This document shows, piece by piece, positions 51,412 to 61,842 of a stretch of 64,000 nucleotides of DNA. The DNA is from Viscum album (taxonomy: Eukaryota; Streptophyta; Magnoliopsida; Santalales; Viscaceae). A program made the position numbers and the translations under genes. Positions within the stretch are counted from its first letter, which is position 1. Every line of letters begins with the position of its first letter. Under the pieces are notes generated by a model. That model was given only the letters and a program-made list of their open reading frames with translations, made no database searches and was not told the origin of the DNA. The stretch is taken from contig OY728133.1 in assembly GCA_963277665.1 (NCBI GenBank), forward strand, positions 387,017,962 through 387,081,961. Direction: 5' to 3'.

Positions 51412-51907
51412 TAGCTGGAATAAAAGGAATGTTTGGTGTAAAACATAAAAGGTAATTCAAAGACAAAATATAATGACTTATAAATAAACTTTCATTTCCT
51501 TAACTCATGAGTCTATAGGCTTCAATCTAGGATTTTCATGATCTACTTTCTGACATATATTCTTAGGTTCATTTTTTTAATTCCCTTATAAGGGTTCATA
51601 ATATGCTTGTGAATTTATCAAAGAATATCCCTCGGGAGTGTCGTAACGAAGAGTGCAGCAAGGCCCATTGTCGTGCACCGGTTCCAGTTTGGGTCTAGCT
51701 CAAAGCCGTGTTTTCAGGTTTTACCCCTAGGATACATCTGTGCCAGAGCCGCCACTACCTACTCGTATCCATACAGGGATGTATTTGATTGATAACCCAC
51801 TTACTCAATAATCACCAAAACATAGGGACGTTTTTATTGTACTTAGTCTTGTATCTAAGGCTTTACTAGGGTTTTCTAATCATAATCCCAAAAATAACCA
51901 AACCTGT

Positions 51908-51919
51908 CCTCTGATACCA
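51908..51919 (-). other. Primer binding site, initiator tRNA-Met
   Basis: The minus strand reads TGGTATCAGAGG, four bases after the 5' LTR (spacer TAGT). It matches TGGTATCAGAGC except for the last base. Confidence 0.88.
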
Positions 51920-51923
51920 ACTA

Positions 51924-54557
51924 TGACAACCCGGATTTTTATTACAACTTAAACTTGATTTATTACATAAAAATTCACTTGATACAACAAAGAAGATCCA
52001 GAGGTTTAGTGTCTTTGGGGCTTAGGATCATTAAAAAAACTTAAAACATCAAATACAACATCTTTATTGAAAACTTCCTTTACATGACCACTACATTCCT
52101 TCATACTTAGAATTTCATGGGATAACCTGAGGACATGCATAAAAAAGGGTGAGATATATAGCCCAGTAAAGGAGTTCACATGGAATAACATGAAGAGTAC
52201 AATACGTGTTAGAAAATAGGAATATCAATAGATCATAAGAAAAACATGAACATAAAAGCGTGATAAAGCATGATAATCATAACATGGAAATGTGGCAACA
52301 ACACTTAACATGGAATTAGCATGATCCAAGGATCATTGCACATGGTGCATGAGTAAGTAATCATTGAACATAAATCACGAGTAAACCCTTGTTTCAATTG
52401 AATTATAAAGAGTCAACACTCATTGCACATGACTTATCATGATACTATACTTTACCCAATGCATTGGAGCGCTATAAGGGTGCACCCTTCTTAAACATTT
52501 CATTTCATGCATAAGTGTGCCACATGAATCATAAAACATGGATTCATAAAACAAAATCATTTATTCTATGACAACAGAATGTGGAATTCATACATGAAAC
52601 TTTATAATCAATAAGTAAAGGTGCATAAAGTTGAATACCCTTGATGGAGAAATGGGCACGGTATTCACTACACAATGGAATTGGCTTAGAATATCGGTGC
52701 GATTTCGGCAGCGTAACAGCATGACGTAAGAATTAATAAAAAAGGTTGATGAGAGAAAAAGGGGTTCCTCATAATATTTACATGTAATGGAAAATAATGA
52801 GCTCATATAGATACATGTCCCAACAATTTTAATGGAATTTAGGTTCATGTTACAAAAGTATTGCTTGAATGTAAATGAGGAGGGAGAAGTTCCATTTTGA
52901 ATTTCGACATAGTAACGGGTGTACATGGGAGGAATTTAATGAGAGAGAAAGGGGTATCCCATCATTCAAACATAAAGAGGGTAGTATGAGGGAGGTGAAA
53001 TACTATACCCCAACATTCATAATTGAAATTAAAAGGACAAAACAACTTAATGAAAATTGGACAAAAAAGAGAAAGAAAGAAAAAACCCTTACATGGATGT
53101 GTGCTTCTAAAGGCTAGAGAGAGGCTTTTAGAGGATACTTGGGAGCTTGGGGCACCTTGGGATGATTCTAGACAGATTAGGGAAGAGGTTGGACGAACTC
53201 CAAAGGCTTTGAGTGAAGAGGAAGTGGGAGCTTGGGTGGGTTTTTATAAGAAAGGTGAGGGAATTCATTATTATTTAGGTTTGGGACCCCTTATATTAAA
53301 TTAATCCAAACCACAAACCATCCCATGGTTTTTTCCAATGGGTTTTGGAAAATGGAAGAAGAAAATAATATTTTATAAGGCCAAGGTCCGAACTTCTTTA
53401 AATATTAGGGTTGCTTATGTGGTGGTGAGTCAGACTCCCATGAAAATTAATTTAAAAATACAAGGTGTTTAATAAGTCTTGAGGGGTCCATTAATGCTTT
53501 GAAAAGTATGCCAAACAAACCCAAAATCACATTATTTTAATGGTAAAACATATATTGGACGAACATAAAGATTATAGTATTTTATTACTTCACTATTGGG
53601 TCATTATGATGTCATAAAACACATTATATATTTAAACGGTATTTAATTTTTACTCAAAAATTTGATTGTCTCAGAAAATTATGAAAAATTCACCGTTGGA
53701 TAATTTCGACGTCCTGATTAAAAAAATAACATTTATTTTATCTACATAATTTTATAAACATGTTAATTTTTAATTTTAAAATAAAAACCGACATTTATAA
53801 ATAATTCACGGGTTTTGACAAAAATGGCTTTCAGTACTTAATAAAAATTATAATTGCATTCATACAATTACATGATCGTTTATATATAATAAAATTAATC
53901 TAATAATAATAATAATAATATTTTATTAAAATATTATTTAATTAAGAAATCCCTTAATTTAATAAAATATATTTCTTAATTAAATAATAACTAAAAACAC
54001 CATTTGTACTTTAAAAACTATTTACAATGTTTCAAAAATGACAAGAAATTATATTCATTATTATATAAAAAAATAGTGTACATAAACATAGTATTATCGA
54101 TTATTTACATAACACCTTAAAACAGCCTCATAAGACTTAAGGGTAAGGTGTGTGATGGTGACAGACTCTTGGGGTGGCTCGGATAACATCACTCAAGTGG
54201 TAATTTCTACCAACTTTCACTTCTCCTGTAGACGGTCCCGTTCGATCTTGACATGGTGATGTTCAACTTGGGCTTTGTCAAGAGCGAAGCCCAAGGACTC
54301 CACCTATTTTACGAGCTCTGATAAATGGGCTTCGTATGGAACAATTCTACCAGATGAGGCCATCACTACCTTTGTCTAAGTAAAATTGGTTGTGTTAAAG
54401 CCCTATATTTATACTAATCATGTGATCACTGTTCAACGACTATAAAAGTAAAGATCAAAATTCTTATAATAAAACCAATGAAGTTGACATTTTATATAAA
54501 GATACATTTAATAATATCAAGATGAATTTTCCATTAATGAAACTTTGGGTCGTTGCA
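51924..54557 (-). mobile_element. 5' LTR of complete Ty3/gypsy element (2634 bp)
   Basis: TGACAACCC at 51924 to GGGTCGTTGCA at 54557. Partner of 44252-46870. The primer site lies immediately to its left, so this is the promoter-bearing upstream LTR on the minus strand. It contains the duplicated leader modules and a TATA box at 53241-53248. The AAT triplet run near 53903 is shared with 46201 in the partner. Confidence 0.9.
53241..53248 (-). promoter_or_regulatory. LTR TATA box (5' LTR)
   Basis: TATAAAAA on the minus strand in TTCTTATAAAAACCCACC. Expected transcription start is near 53210, leaving a leader of ~1.3 kb to the primer site. Confidence 0.6.
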
Positions 54558-54826
54558 GTTTAACCAACTAAAACATTTAATATTTTCATAAAAAGAACCC
54601 AAGTGGTGTAAAATGTCTGGCACACAAAACCCATTTCGAAAATCTATTTTTAAGCCAAAATAACACCAATATCCTACCACAAAAGAATTGGCATCCCAAT
54701 CAACAAGTAGTGCTCCACTTTCAAATGTTATATAATCACCTTGAACAATATCACAAAATATACCCATGAGAACACACAAATCCATAAAAAAATTTCAAGG
54801 AGTATAACAAGGTTACACACATATAA
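54558..54826 (-). other. Non-LTR spacer with an unexplained open stretch
   Basis: A 269-bp piece between two LTR elements. Its minus strand is free of stops for about 75 codons from a Met near 54785 (contains YITFESGALLVDWD and GFCVPDILHHLG), unusual for sequence this AT-rich, and more protein-like than the flanking LTRs. I do not recognise it. It may be a scrap of an older coding sequence or chance. Confidence 0.3.
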
Positions 54827-56462
54827 TGTAGAGACCCGAAGCATGATGTACATAGATATTAAATTACTTTTGCGGAATACATTATACATATCAAAAACAG
54901 ACACACAGGGACCATAATAGTTTAGTGTCTTTGGAAACATGGAACATAATCTTCTAATCGTGGTGAATGATCTTCAATATCTCCCATAAATATCTTCCAC
55001 TTTTTGGTTTCTTACATAAAACCTTTCTTTTAATCCTGGGGGAAAGTAAAACATAAAAAGGGGTAGCTCAAATTCTGATTAAGGGTAAGCATGGATAAAT
55101 TAAAACATACCATATACATTTGAACATAAAAACATGAACATAATGTTTAAACATCTAAATATTGAGCAACGACTTAAAACATTGAAGTACATAAGGCATA
55201 GATCATAATTGAACATAAATCATGATAACAAATTATGGGAATAAAACATGTAATTGTTGCATCCATTAAGCACATGTAATGATTTCCATAGTAGCCAAGG
55301 CATTGCTTCCAAGACCATCTTAGTGGACAAAGTCCCTCTCTGAATCGAGTTCACTCCTCATTCCAGTCCTGTAATACTGAACCAGATTAACTTACCATTC
55401 TAGCCATGTCTATATCATGAGATATAAATCTTTACCCAATGCATTGGAGGGAGATATAGATCCCACCCATCTCATAATGAAATCATTATTACTTGTGCCA
55501 CAAGATAAACATACATCATTCATAATAACCCAACGAATAAAATGGGTTTCATAAACATCATCCCATCATCACATAATCCATATAAAAGGAATGGATATCA
55601 ATTCTTAATAAGAAAAGTGAGACCATGTAAATCATAGATACATTATTCTTGAAACATAAATATGAAATAATGTCATCTTAGATGGAAAAATGGTTTTGAT
55701 AAAACAATTGAAATTAATTCTTGAGGAAAATATCCTTTCTTCTTCAAAATCAATTTCTTTTCACAAAACATCATGTAATATTCAAAGTAAGAGATTTTTT
55801 TGAAAATAGTCATGAAATATTTTGGAGTAAGATTCATGAAAATAAGGCTTTATGAAACCATAAAAATATTTCATGCCGTATAAGTTAAAAAACATTTTTC
55901 TCGTACTTTTTCCGGAATAGTCAGAAAAGCACCTCGTAAAAGAAAGATTCCTTCCATACGATGTGGTAAAAGTAGAAAAGGGTAAAATTGACTTTAAACA
56001 TACATGGAAGAAAAGTAAAAAGTTTAGTAAAACATTTTGATAATATATGGACATAGATAATAATCATAACCCCAGTAAATACTTACGAATAAACAATCTT
56101 TGATAAGAATGAGATTGGAAAAATTATCCCTTACCTTAGGTCCGATATGCTTCGTACGTATCCGAACCGCCTGTATAATGATTTAAATAATGTCATTGAC
56201 TTATTACAGAATCATATTCATTGTTATGATATCATATATGGTTCACTTATGACTTTATATTACCCGTTCTTTTGTAAATTCCATGTTAAAGAGTGTTTTG
56301 GGTAAAATCGTTCCATTTGTCGTCCGTGTTTTGACTTGTAATTTTTCATATGATTACATAGATCATTATAAATTTATTACAGAATATAAAACATGATTTA
56401 TATATAATATATATTCAGAATATACATATATATAATAGATCGATAAATGGAAAGAAGTACAC

Positions 56463-56500
56463 CATTCATGGAGACGATAGGCCGTACATACGCATGAATG
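56463..56500 (-). promoter_or_regulatory. LTR stem-loop 1
   Basis: Perfect 8-bp stem CATTCATG/CATGAATG around a 22-base loop that starts GAGACGATAGG and ends CGTACATACG. In the right LTR (63465-63502) the stem is CGTTCAT/ATGAACG: both sides changed and pairing kept. Confidence 0.65.
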
Positions 56501-56660
56501 TTGTTTTCGTTTCCTCATTGAATTGAATGGAATTAATTGGATGACATACATATATATATACATAAATCCAGTATAATTATTATGTCATATATATCATGAT
56601 TAATTATTATATATACTTTATAATCATTCAAGAATGGTTAATCATTGAGAATGAATCTCA

Positions 56661-56705
56661 TCATGTCGTGGAGACGGTATTCCGTACGTACGCACGAGCG
56701 ATAAT
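56661..56705 (-). promoter_or_regulatory. LTR stem-loop 2
   Basis: Inner stem TCGTG/CACGA (56666-56670 with 56693-56697), loop GAGACGGTATTCC then GTACGTACG. The loop contains a small hairpin ACGG-TATT-CCGT and the self-complementary CGTACGTACG. In the right LTR an outer stem TCATCGC/GCGATGA (63672-63678 with 63712-63718) closes the same loop. Confidence 0.6.
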
Positions 56706-56843
56706 ATCGTTCCCATGATCGTGGAATTTTATTAGAGCATATGTATACTATTACAGAATCAATATCACATTAAAATAATCATATATAGTTATTATTTACA
56801 CCATTATACCCATCCAAGTAAGGTGGTGGTGGAAAATAGATTA

Positions 56844-56888
56844 CACCACGGTGTGGAGACGGTATTTCGTACGTACACACGCGTGGTG
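56844..56888 (-). promoter_or_regulatory. LTR stem-loop 3
   Basis: Stem CACCACG/CGTGGTG, extended through a bulge by TGTG/CACG pairing, loop GAGACGGTATTTC then GTACGTACA. The right-LTR copy (63858-63902) keeps the stem, and its inner hairpin is ACAG-TATT-CTGT, still paired. Confidence 0.65.
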
Positions 56889-57223
56889 ATTTCGTTTTCC
56901 ATAGGATGGATAGATGGTGAAATAGGGTTGTTTCATAATTATAATAACATATATGTATATTATTGATACTTATGTTATTACTTCATAATGAAACAACCTT
57001 AGAAGAATAAGTGGAAGAAGAAATAAAGTTGAAAGAATCGGTAACGGACATTACCTCTTCTTTGAAGCGCCTCTTTGAGACCTCCTCTTAGGGCACTAAA
57101 AATGGTCTTTGAAGAAGACCAGGACCTCTAGGATGTATCTAGGGAAGTGGAGAATAGAATTTTTCAGGGTTTGGAAGAGCTTGAAGTCTCAAAGTGGTGT
57201 GAGGAAGAGAGGGAGGAGGTGCC

Positions 57224-57231
57224 CTTTTATA
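57224..57231 (-). promoter_or_regulatory. LTR TATA box
   Basis: TATAAAAG on the minus strand in CCCTTATAAAAGGGCACC, flanked by a GGG/CCC mini-palindrome. It lies 340-760 bp upstream of the stem-loops, placing those in the RNA leader. Confidence 0.65.
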
Positions 57232-59063
57232 AGGGATGAGAGGGGCACCTTTGGAATAACTAAAAATAATATTTTATTATAAAGTCGTATTCGGTTATTA
57301 ATAGCTCCAAATTTATATATTTCGAATCAAATGTGGGGATGGGTCTAAATAATTTCATCCAATAGTATTTAGAAAAGTTTAGGTCATTATATTAACCTTC
57401 TCTTTTAGTTTTAACTCTTAGTTAATTAGATTGACATTTACCATGTCACTTTGTATTTTTATATTATATTGTTAATAAATTTACCATATACATCCAAGAG
57501 ACCCCCAGGTGGTCCAGTAATGATAAACATATCATGATATAAGTATCTTGGACGAACCTTATATTTTTAGGAATATAATAACAATTAATAATATAATATT
57601 TGTTTTAAAAACTATTTTATGTCAATTTTGACACTATTTGGTAATTGATTTTTGTGAAAATCATAACAGAATGATTAGTTTGAAAAAAGTTAATAAAATC
57701 AATACTAACATGTCATATTAACATTTTAAATTATTTTAATTCATAAAAAGTCTCAAATTACATTTATTTGGGTATTTATAACATCAATTATGTCAATATT
57801 TCATTAATAAGATAATTACCACATCATCATTGTGTCATAAATAAATTAAATTATTTTATGTCTATAAATTAAAAATAAATACCATTATGTAGGAAATATT
57901 TTTAGATTTCTAATGAATACTTATAGTTAAATTTATCTTATGTATAACCCTATATTACAAATGATTTAGTTATAAAACTTTGATTTTAACTATTTTAACC
58001 CTTCTTTAAATAAATTAATAATAAATGTCCTAATCTAATCCAATTGGGACTAAATGGTCATAGTTTTTTCCTAAGGTTGTTTTGGGTCTAATTACACTTT
58101 TCCAACAGAATGAGGACATGTGTTAGGGTAATAATAATGTCATTTTTACCCTTAATTACCCTATTTACTTTTAACCGTGGTAAAAAAAAGTAAAAAGTTA
58201 CTATTCACCAAAAATTATTTTCATCTCATTGAACCACATTTTAGTCCGTGATATCAACCGTGTCTCTAAGATTTTCGAAATTCCACTCACAGAAGCGGAA
58301 AAATTATGTTTTATGAAAAATTCAGTTTTTTAAATTCCAATTAGTGGTTTCACTATTCATCAAAAAAAGGAAAATTTCCAGAAAAATACCAAAAATTAGG
58401 CCTAAGATATATTTGATATTATGAATTCAAAAATGATGTCTATTTTACCAAATTCAAAACATATTAGTTACATTAACTAATTTATAAATTAATTTCCATC
58501 GTCAAAACGAATACCGTGTTTTTAAGAGATAATAACTATCAAAAGGTGGACACCTGTTTATGTCTGTTTTAAATGTGAAATTACATCCAATGACCAAAAG
58601 TGTATTAAATTGTAAAAATATATTCTAAATATACTTTAAAATCACTCAAATTAATAATTTATCAATATTAATTATTTTGATTAAGAGAGTTTTTTTAATT
58701 AAAATTTAGTAATTTTCACTATTCATCGGATTATGAAAGTTATCCGAAACGTACCAAAATTTCACCCTAAGTTAATTTCAATATTCCGAATCCAAAAATG
58801 AAGTCCATTTTGAAAGATAAAATTTATAAAATTTCAAAAATTGGGTATTACTATTCATAATGGTAGTTCATAATAATATTATAATAATATATCGTTTAGT
58901 GAAACTCGGTATTGCATAGTACACACGCTATCGAGGAAGGTCGCAATTGCGTGTAATGTAAGGCAAGTCAGGGATTCGTGTTGTGCAAGCTCCTTGTAGT
59001 GTACAACCCAAAACATTAATGAAATTAAAAAGAATATTTTTCATAAAATCTTATGGAGTTACA

Positions 59064-59090
59064 TTCTACCCCCCTTAAAATGAATTTCGC
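59064..59090 (-). other. Polypurine tract
   Basis: The minus strand reads TTTTAAGGGGGGTAGAA directly before TGTAACTCC, with GATGGCGAAATTC upstream. Confidence 0.88.
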
Positions 59091-60379
59091 CATCGAAGTT
59101 CGTCGGATTTATACATGGTTTACTACTCGAAAGTTTCTTTAATAGAAACCCACATCGTAAAAACGAATACCAAAACTTGGCTTTCAAAAACTAAAGTATG
59201 AAATGTAATGGTTACCCAAATTAACTCATCACTGGGTTTCCATGTAGGAGAACATAGGTGAGAATATGGATATGGAAGAAAATTCTAACCATCATGTTCT
59301 GATGGAGAGTGGTAGAGAACATGGCTATGAAAAAGCCAACAATCACAAAGCCATAAATTTGTGACGATCTAAGGTACCATCTGATTCATCGGATATAAGA
59401 GTACTAGGACAACATTTTTGGTTATCAAGATCATTTCCCTAAAGTTGATGAAATTGGAATTAGAAGAAATACTTTCGTGATTTTGGTACAGTCTCGCCGT
59501 GGGTCATTCTTTTGACAATTTCCACTTCATCTCTTAAAGAAATGAAGTTGAATTTGTCATTTGTGAAGGGTTAGCATATCATGTGATAGAATGATGGTTC
59601 ATTCCATCTGTCTCAAACAAAAGGTTAGAAATGTTATCAAAAAGTACATAAGTCCATCTATAGTGCGATTAATCATATATTGTTCCTAAAATGGACTTAT
59701 ACTTCATATATCATACTGCTGAATATAATAAAAATAGTTTCTACTAAACAAGGACTTCCTGTAGGCTAGTGGTAGGCGATAAAGGCCAGTCACACTTCGG
59801 TTGTGGGTTCAATTCCCACCGCCTTGTCCGACGCGATGGGTTGTCGTCCATCCTGCAGGTTGTCCTTTTTCTAAAACTACATTACTATAACATCCCATCA
59901 ATAATATCGGAAAAAACTTTATCCTTAAACAATACTATGTTATGTCCAATATAATCCATTCCAATCTTTAGGCTTATCCAAAATACATGTTGTCCAATCT
60001 CATATTATAGTGAAAACGATTACCAAAGAGTTCATATTACAAGCATGTTAACACCATCATTGATCCCCATATATTATGAGATATGTCTTGTTGGTCACAT
60101 TCCAAAAATTTAAAGTCCTTAATCATGTATTCTCTTGAAAAATGTATACCCATCGAATCTTAGTGAAAACATGAGTGCTGTCAAAAGTTAACTCTTTCCA
60201 CATACCAAAACCCCAAAATTCTATAAACTCAAACCATGATATAACTATTTCCTTATATTAGTCATGAGCTCATGAATACTGTCAAACATTTCATTTTCTC
60301 CTTATCCCTTCCTTATGTTTATATCATCTTTTTTCCAAAAATATCTCAATCACTTTCCGTGGTTACTGGTACCATAAAA
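59091..60379 (-). other. Interior region with pol missing
   Basis: 1.3 kb between the polypurine tract and the gag remnant, where a complete element would have ~3.5 kb of pol. No protease, RT, RNase H or integrase motif is readable on either strand. A tRNA-like insertion sits at 59755-59840. The element therefore relied on enzymes from relatives, like the large non-autonomous LTR elements known in plants. Confidence 0.6.
59755..59840 (+). repeat. tRNA-derived (SINE-like) sequence
   Basis: An A-box-like TAGGCTAGTGG (59762-59772) and a B box GGTTCAATTCC (59806-59816) lie 33 bp apart, as in a tRNA gene. The T-arm is perfect (GTGGG TTCAATT CCCAC) and the D-arm pairs partly. The 5' and 3' acceptor arms do not pair in register and no anticodon arm forms, so it is not a working tRNA gene. 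It is compact and GC-richer than its surroundings, suggesting the head of a SINE or a tRNA-derived relic. Flanks TTTCTACTAAAC (59740) and TTTCTAAAACTAC (59867) could be a worn target duplication. Confidence 0.55.
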
Positions 60380-61585
60380 TTATTGAAAACCACAGTAAAC
60401 CAATACATAAATATTCCAATATTCCACGATACTATATACAACATTATTTTGGAATCCCATTACATAAAAACTTAATAATTCCACTACATCGTTGTCATAT
60501 TCATCATCGCCAATAGTGATCGCATGTGACTTCCCTTTGTCCTTTGCCTTAAGTGGTTTCTCATGTCGATCATCACTAACCCTTGGATTAGGGAATTTAT
60601 TAGCATAATGCCCCATTTCCTTGCACTTGAAACATGGAATTGTGAGTTCTGCAGTATTTTATTTATTCACATCATTAGAAACCCTTTTTCCATTAGTTTG
60701 ACACTTAGCTGCTCGATGACCTTCTTTTCCACAATTAATACATTTTCTAGTCCCTTTAAGACAATCTCCACCATGATTCTTTCCACACTTTGAGCATAAG
60801 GAAACATTCATCTTCTTTTCACCATTATTCTTAGATTTCTCCTTGAACTCCATCTTTCGTTTCTTGTCAAAACTATGAGATGGATAAGTAACACCAACTT
60901 CCATTTCTACCTTGATAGCACAACACACAATTTCTTCATAGCTACTCAAGTCTCTTATATCTAATTCCCTTTAAATATTTGGTTTTAATCCACTGAAGAA
61001 TCGATCAACTTTACTATCAGGTTGGATGACAAAGCCAGATGCATACCATTCATGCCTTGTAATATTCGCTTCGTATACACCAACATATTCATAATCCCAT
61101 TGATTTAGATCAAGAAACTTCTTCTCCATATTTGTTCGAAGAATATTAGGGAATTACTTATTGAAAAATAAGTTCTTGAACTCGTGCCATTCCATGGACT
61201 CAATTTCATCTCATGGCCTCGTATTCTTGATAAGATTCCATCATTGACCAGCATCAACTCTCAAATGATATACTGGTAAGATGACTTTATCATCTTCAGA
61301 ACACTGAAGAACTAAAAATATCATTTTAGTGGTACTGATCCATTTTTCAGCAACAAGTGGATCAGAAGACCCACTGAAATATGGTGGACGTTGCCTCATG
61401 AAGAACTCAATACAATATTGTTCCCATCTCTGCTCATTTGGAAGTCCAGAATGATTCATAGCTTGTGCAAGTATAGTAATAATATTTTTCACTCCATCTC
61501 CCATAACATATGTTTGTTCAGGAGGACAATCATTGCATTGTCCATTGCATTGATCAACACAGTTCTTTCGGGTTCCATCCATCAT
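60380..61585 (-). pseudogene. gag: gag (capsid plus zinc knuckles), decayed
   Basis: The start is a double ATG at 61580-61585 (MMDGTRK). The Cys-rich N-terminus is CVDQCNGQCNDCP, then FMRQRPPYFSGSSDP, WISTTKMIFLVLQCSEDDK, and after several frame breaks SYEEIVCCAIKVEMEVG. Knuckles: CSKCGKNHGGDC, then CINCGKEGHRAAKC (canonical CX2CX4HX4C), and near 60615 CFKCKEMGHYANKF, whose last Cys is Phe. It is clearly homologous to the gag at 50301-51411 (shared GSSDP and LQCSE) but from a different subfamily. Stops and frame changes split it into at least three frames. Confidence 0.85.
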
Positions 61586-61828
61586 CTAAAACCCAAAAAC
61601 AATAGCGTGAGAGGTAAAAAACATGCTAGGGAAAACAACATAGGAAAGGGGGAGTACCCTCAATATCTAACATCTTAGGTAAAATTGTACGATCTTTAAC
61701 GCAATTCTAGGACTATAACCTACATGTATACTTAACCTTAGGGACATCCCTAGATATACATTAGAAATATCTCTAGGGATCTCACTAAAGTTTTTGCACC
61801 CTAGTTTCCAAAGGTTAACTAAACCTTT

Positions 61829-61840
61829 CCACTGATACCA
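61829..61840 (-). other. Primer binding site, initiator tRNA-Met type
   Basis: The minus strand reads TGGTATCAGTGG, two bases from the LTR end. The first nine bases match the plant initiator tRNA 3' end. Confidence 0.8.
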
Positions 61841-61842
61841 AT

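Larger units (their letters stand above)
54827..59063 (-). mobile_element. 3' LTR (4.24 kb) of a pol-less element
   Basis: TGTAGAGACCC at 54827 to GGAGTTACA at 59063, followed by a textbook polypurine tract. Direct repeat of 61843 onwards, around 90% identical by eye. The preceding five bases are TATAA; the matching right flank is outside the window. It carries three leader stem-loops (56463-56888) and a TATA box (57224-57231), and is a distant relative of the 5.1-kb LTR at 12545. Confidence 0.88.

Noticed and set aside
44247..54562. Target-site duplication for the complete element
   Set aside because: Flanking five bases (TTATA and GTTTA) match at only three positions, so not claimed.
59755..59840. 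Functional tRNA gene
   Set aside because: Acceptor arms do not pair in register and no anticodon arm can be drawn; kept as tRNA-derived repeat.
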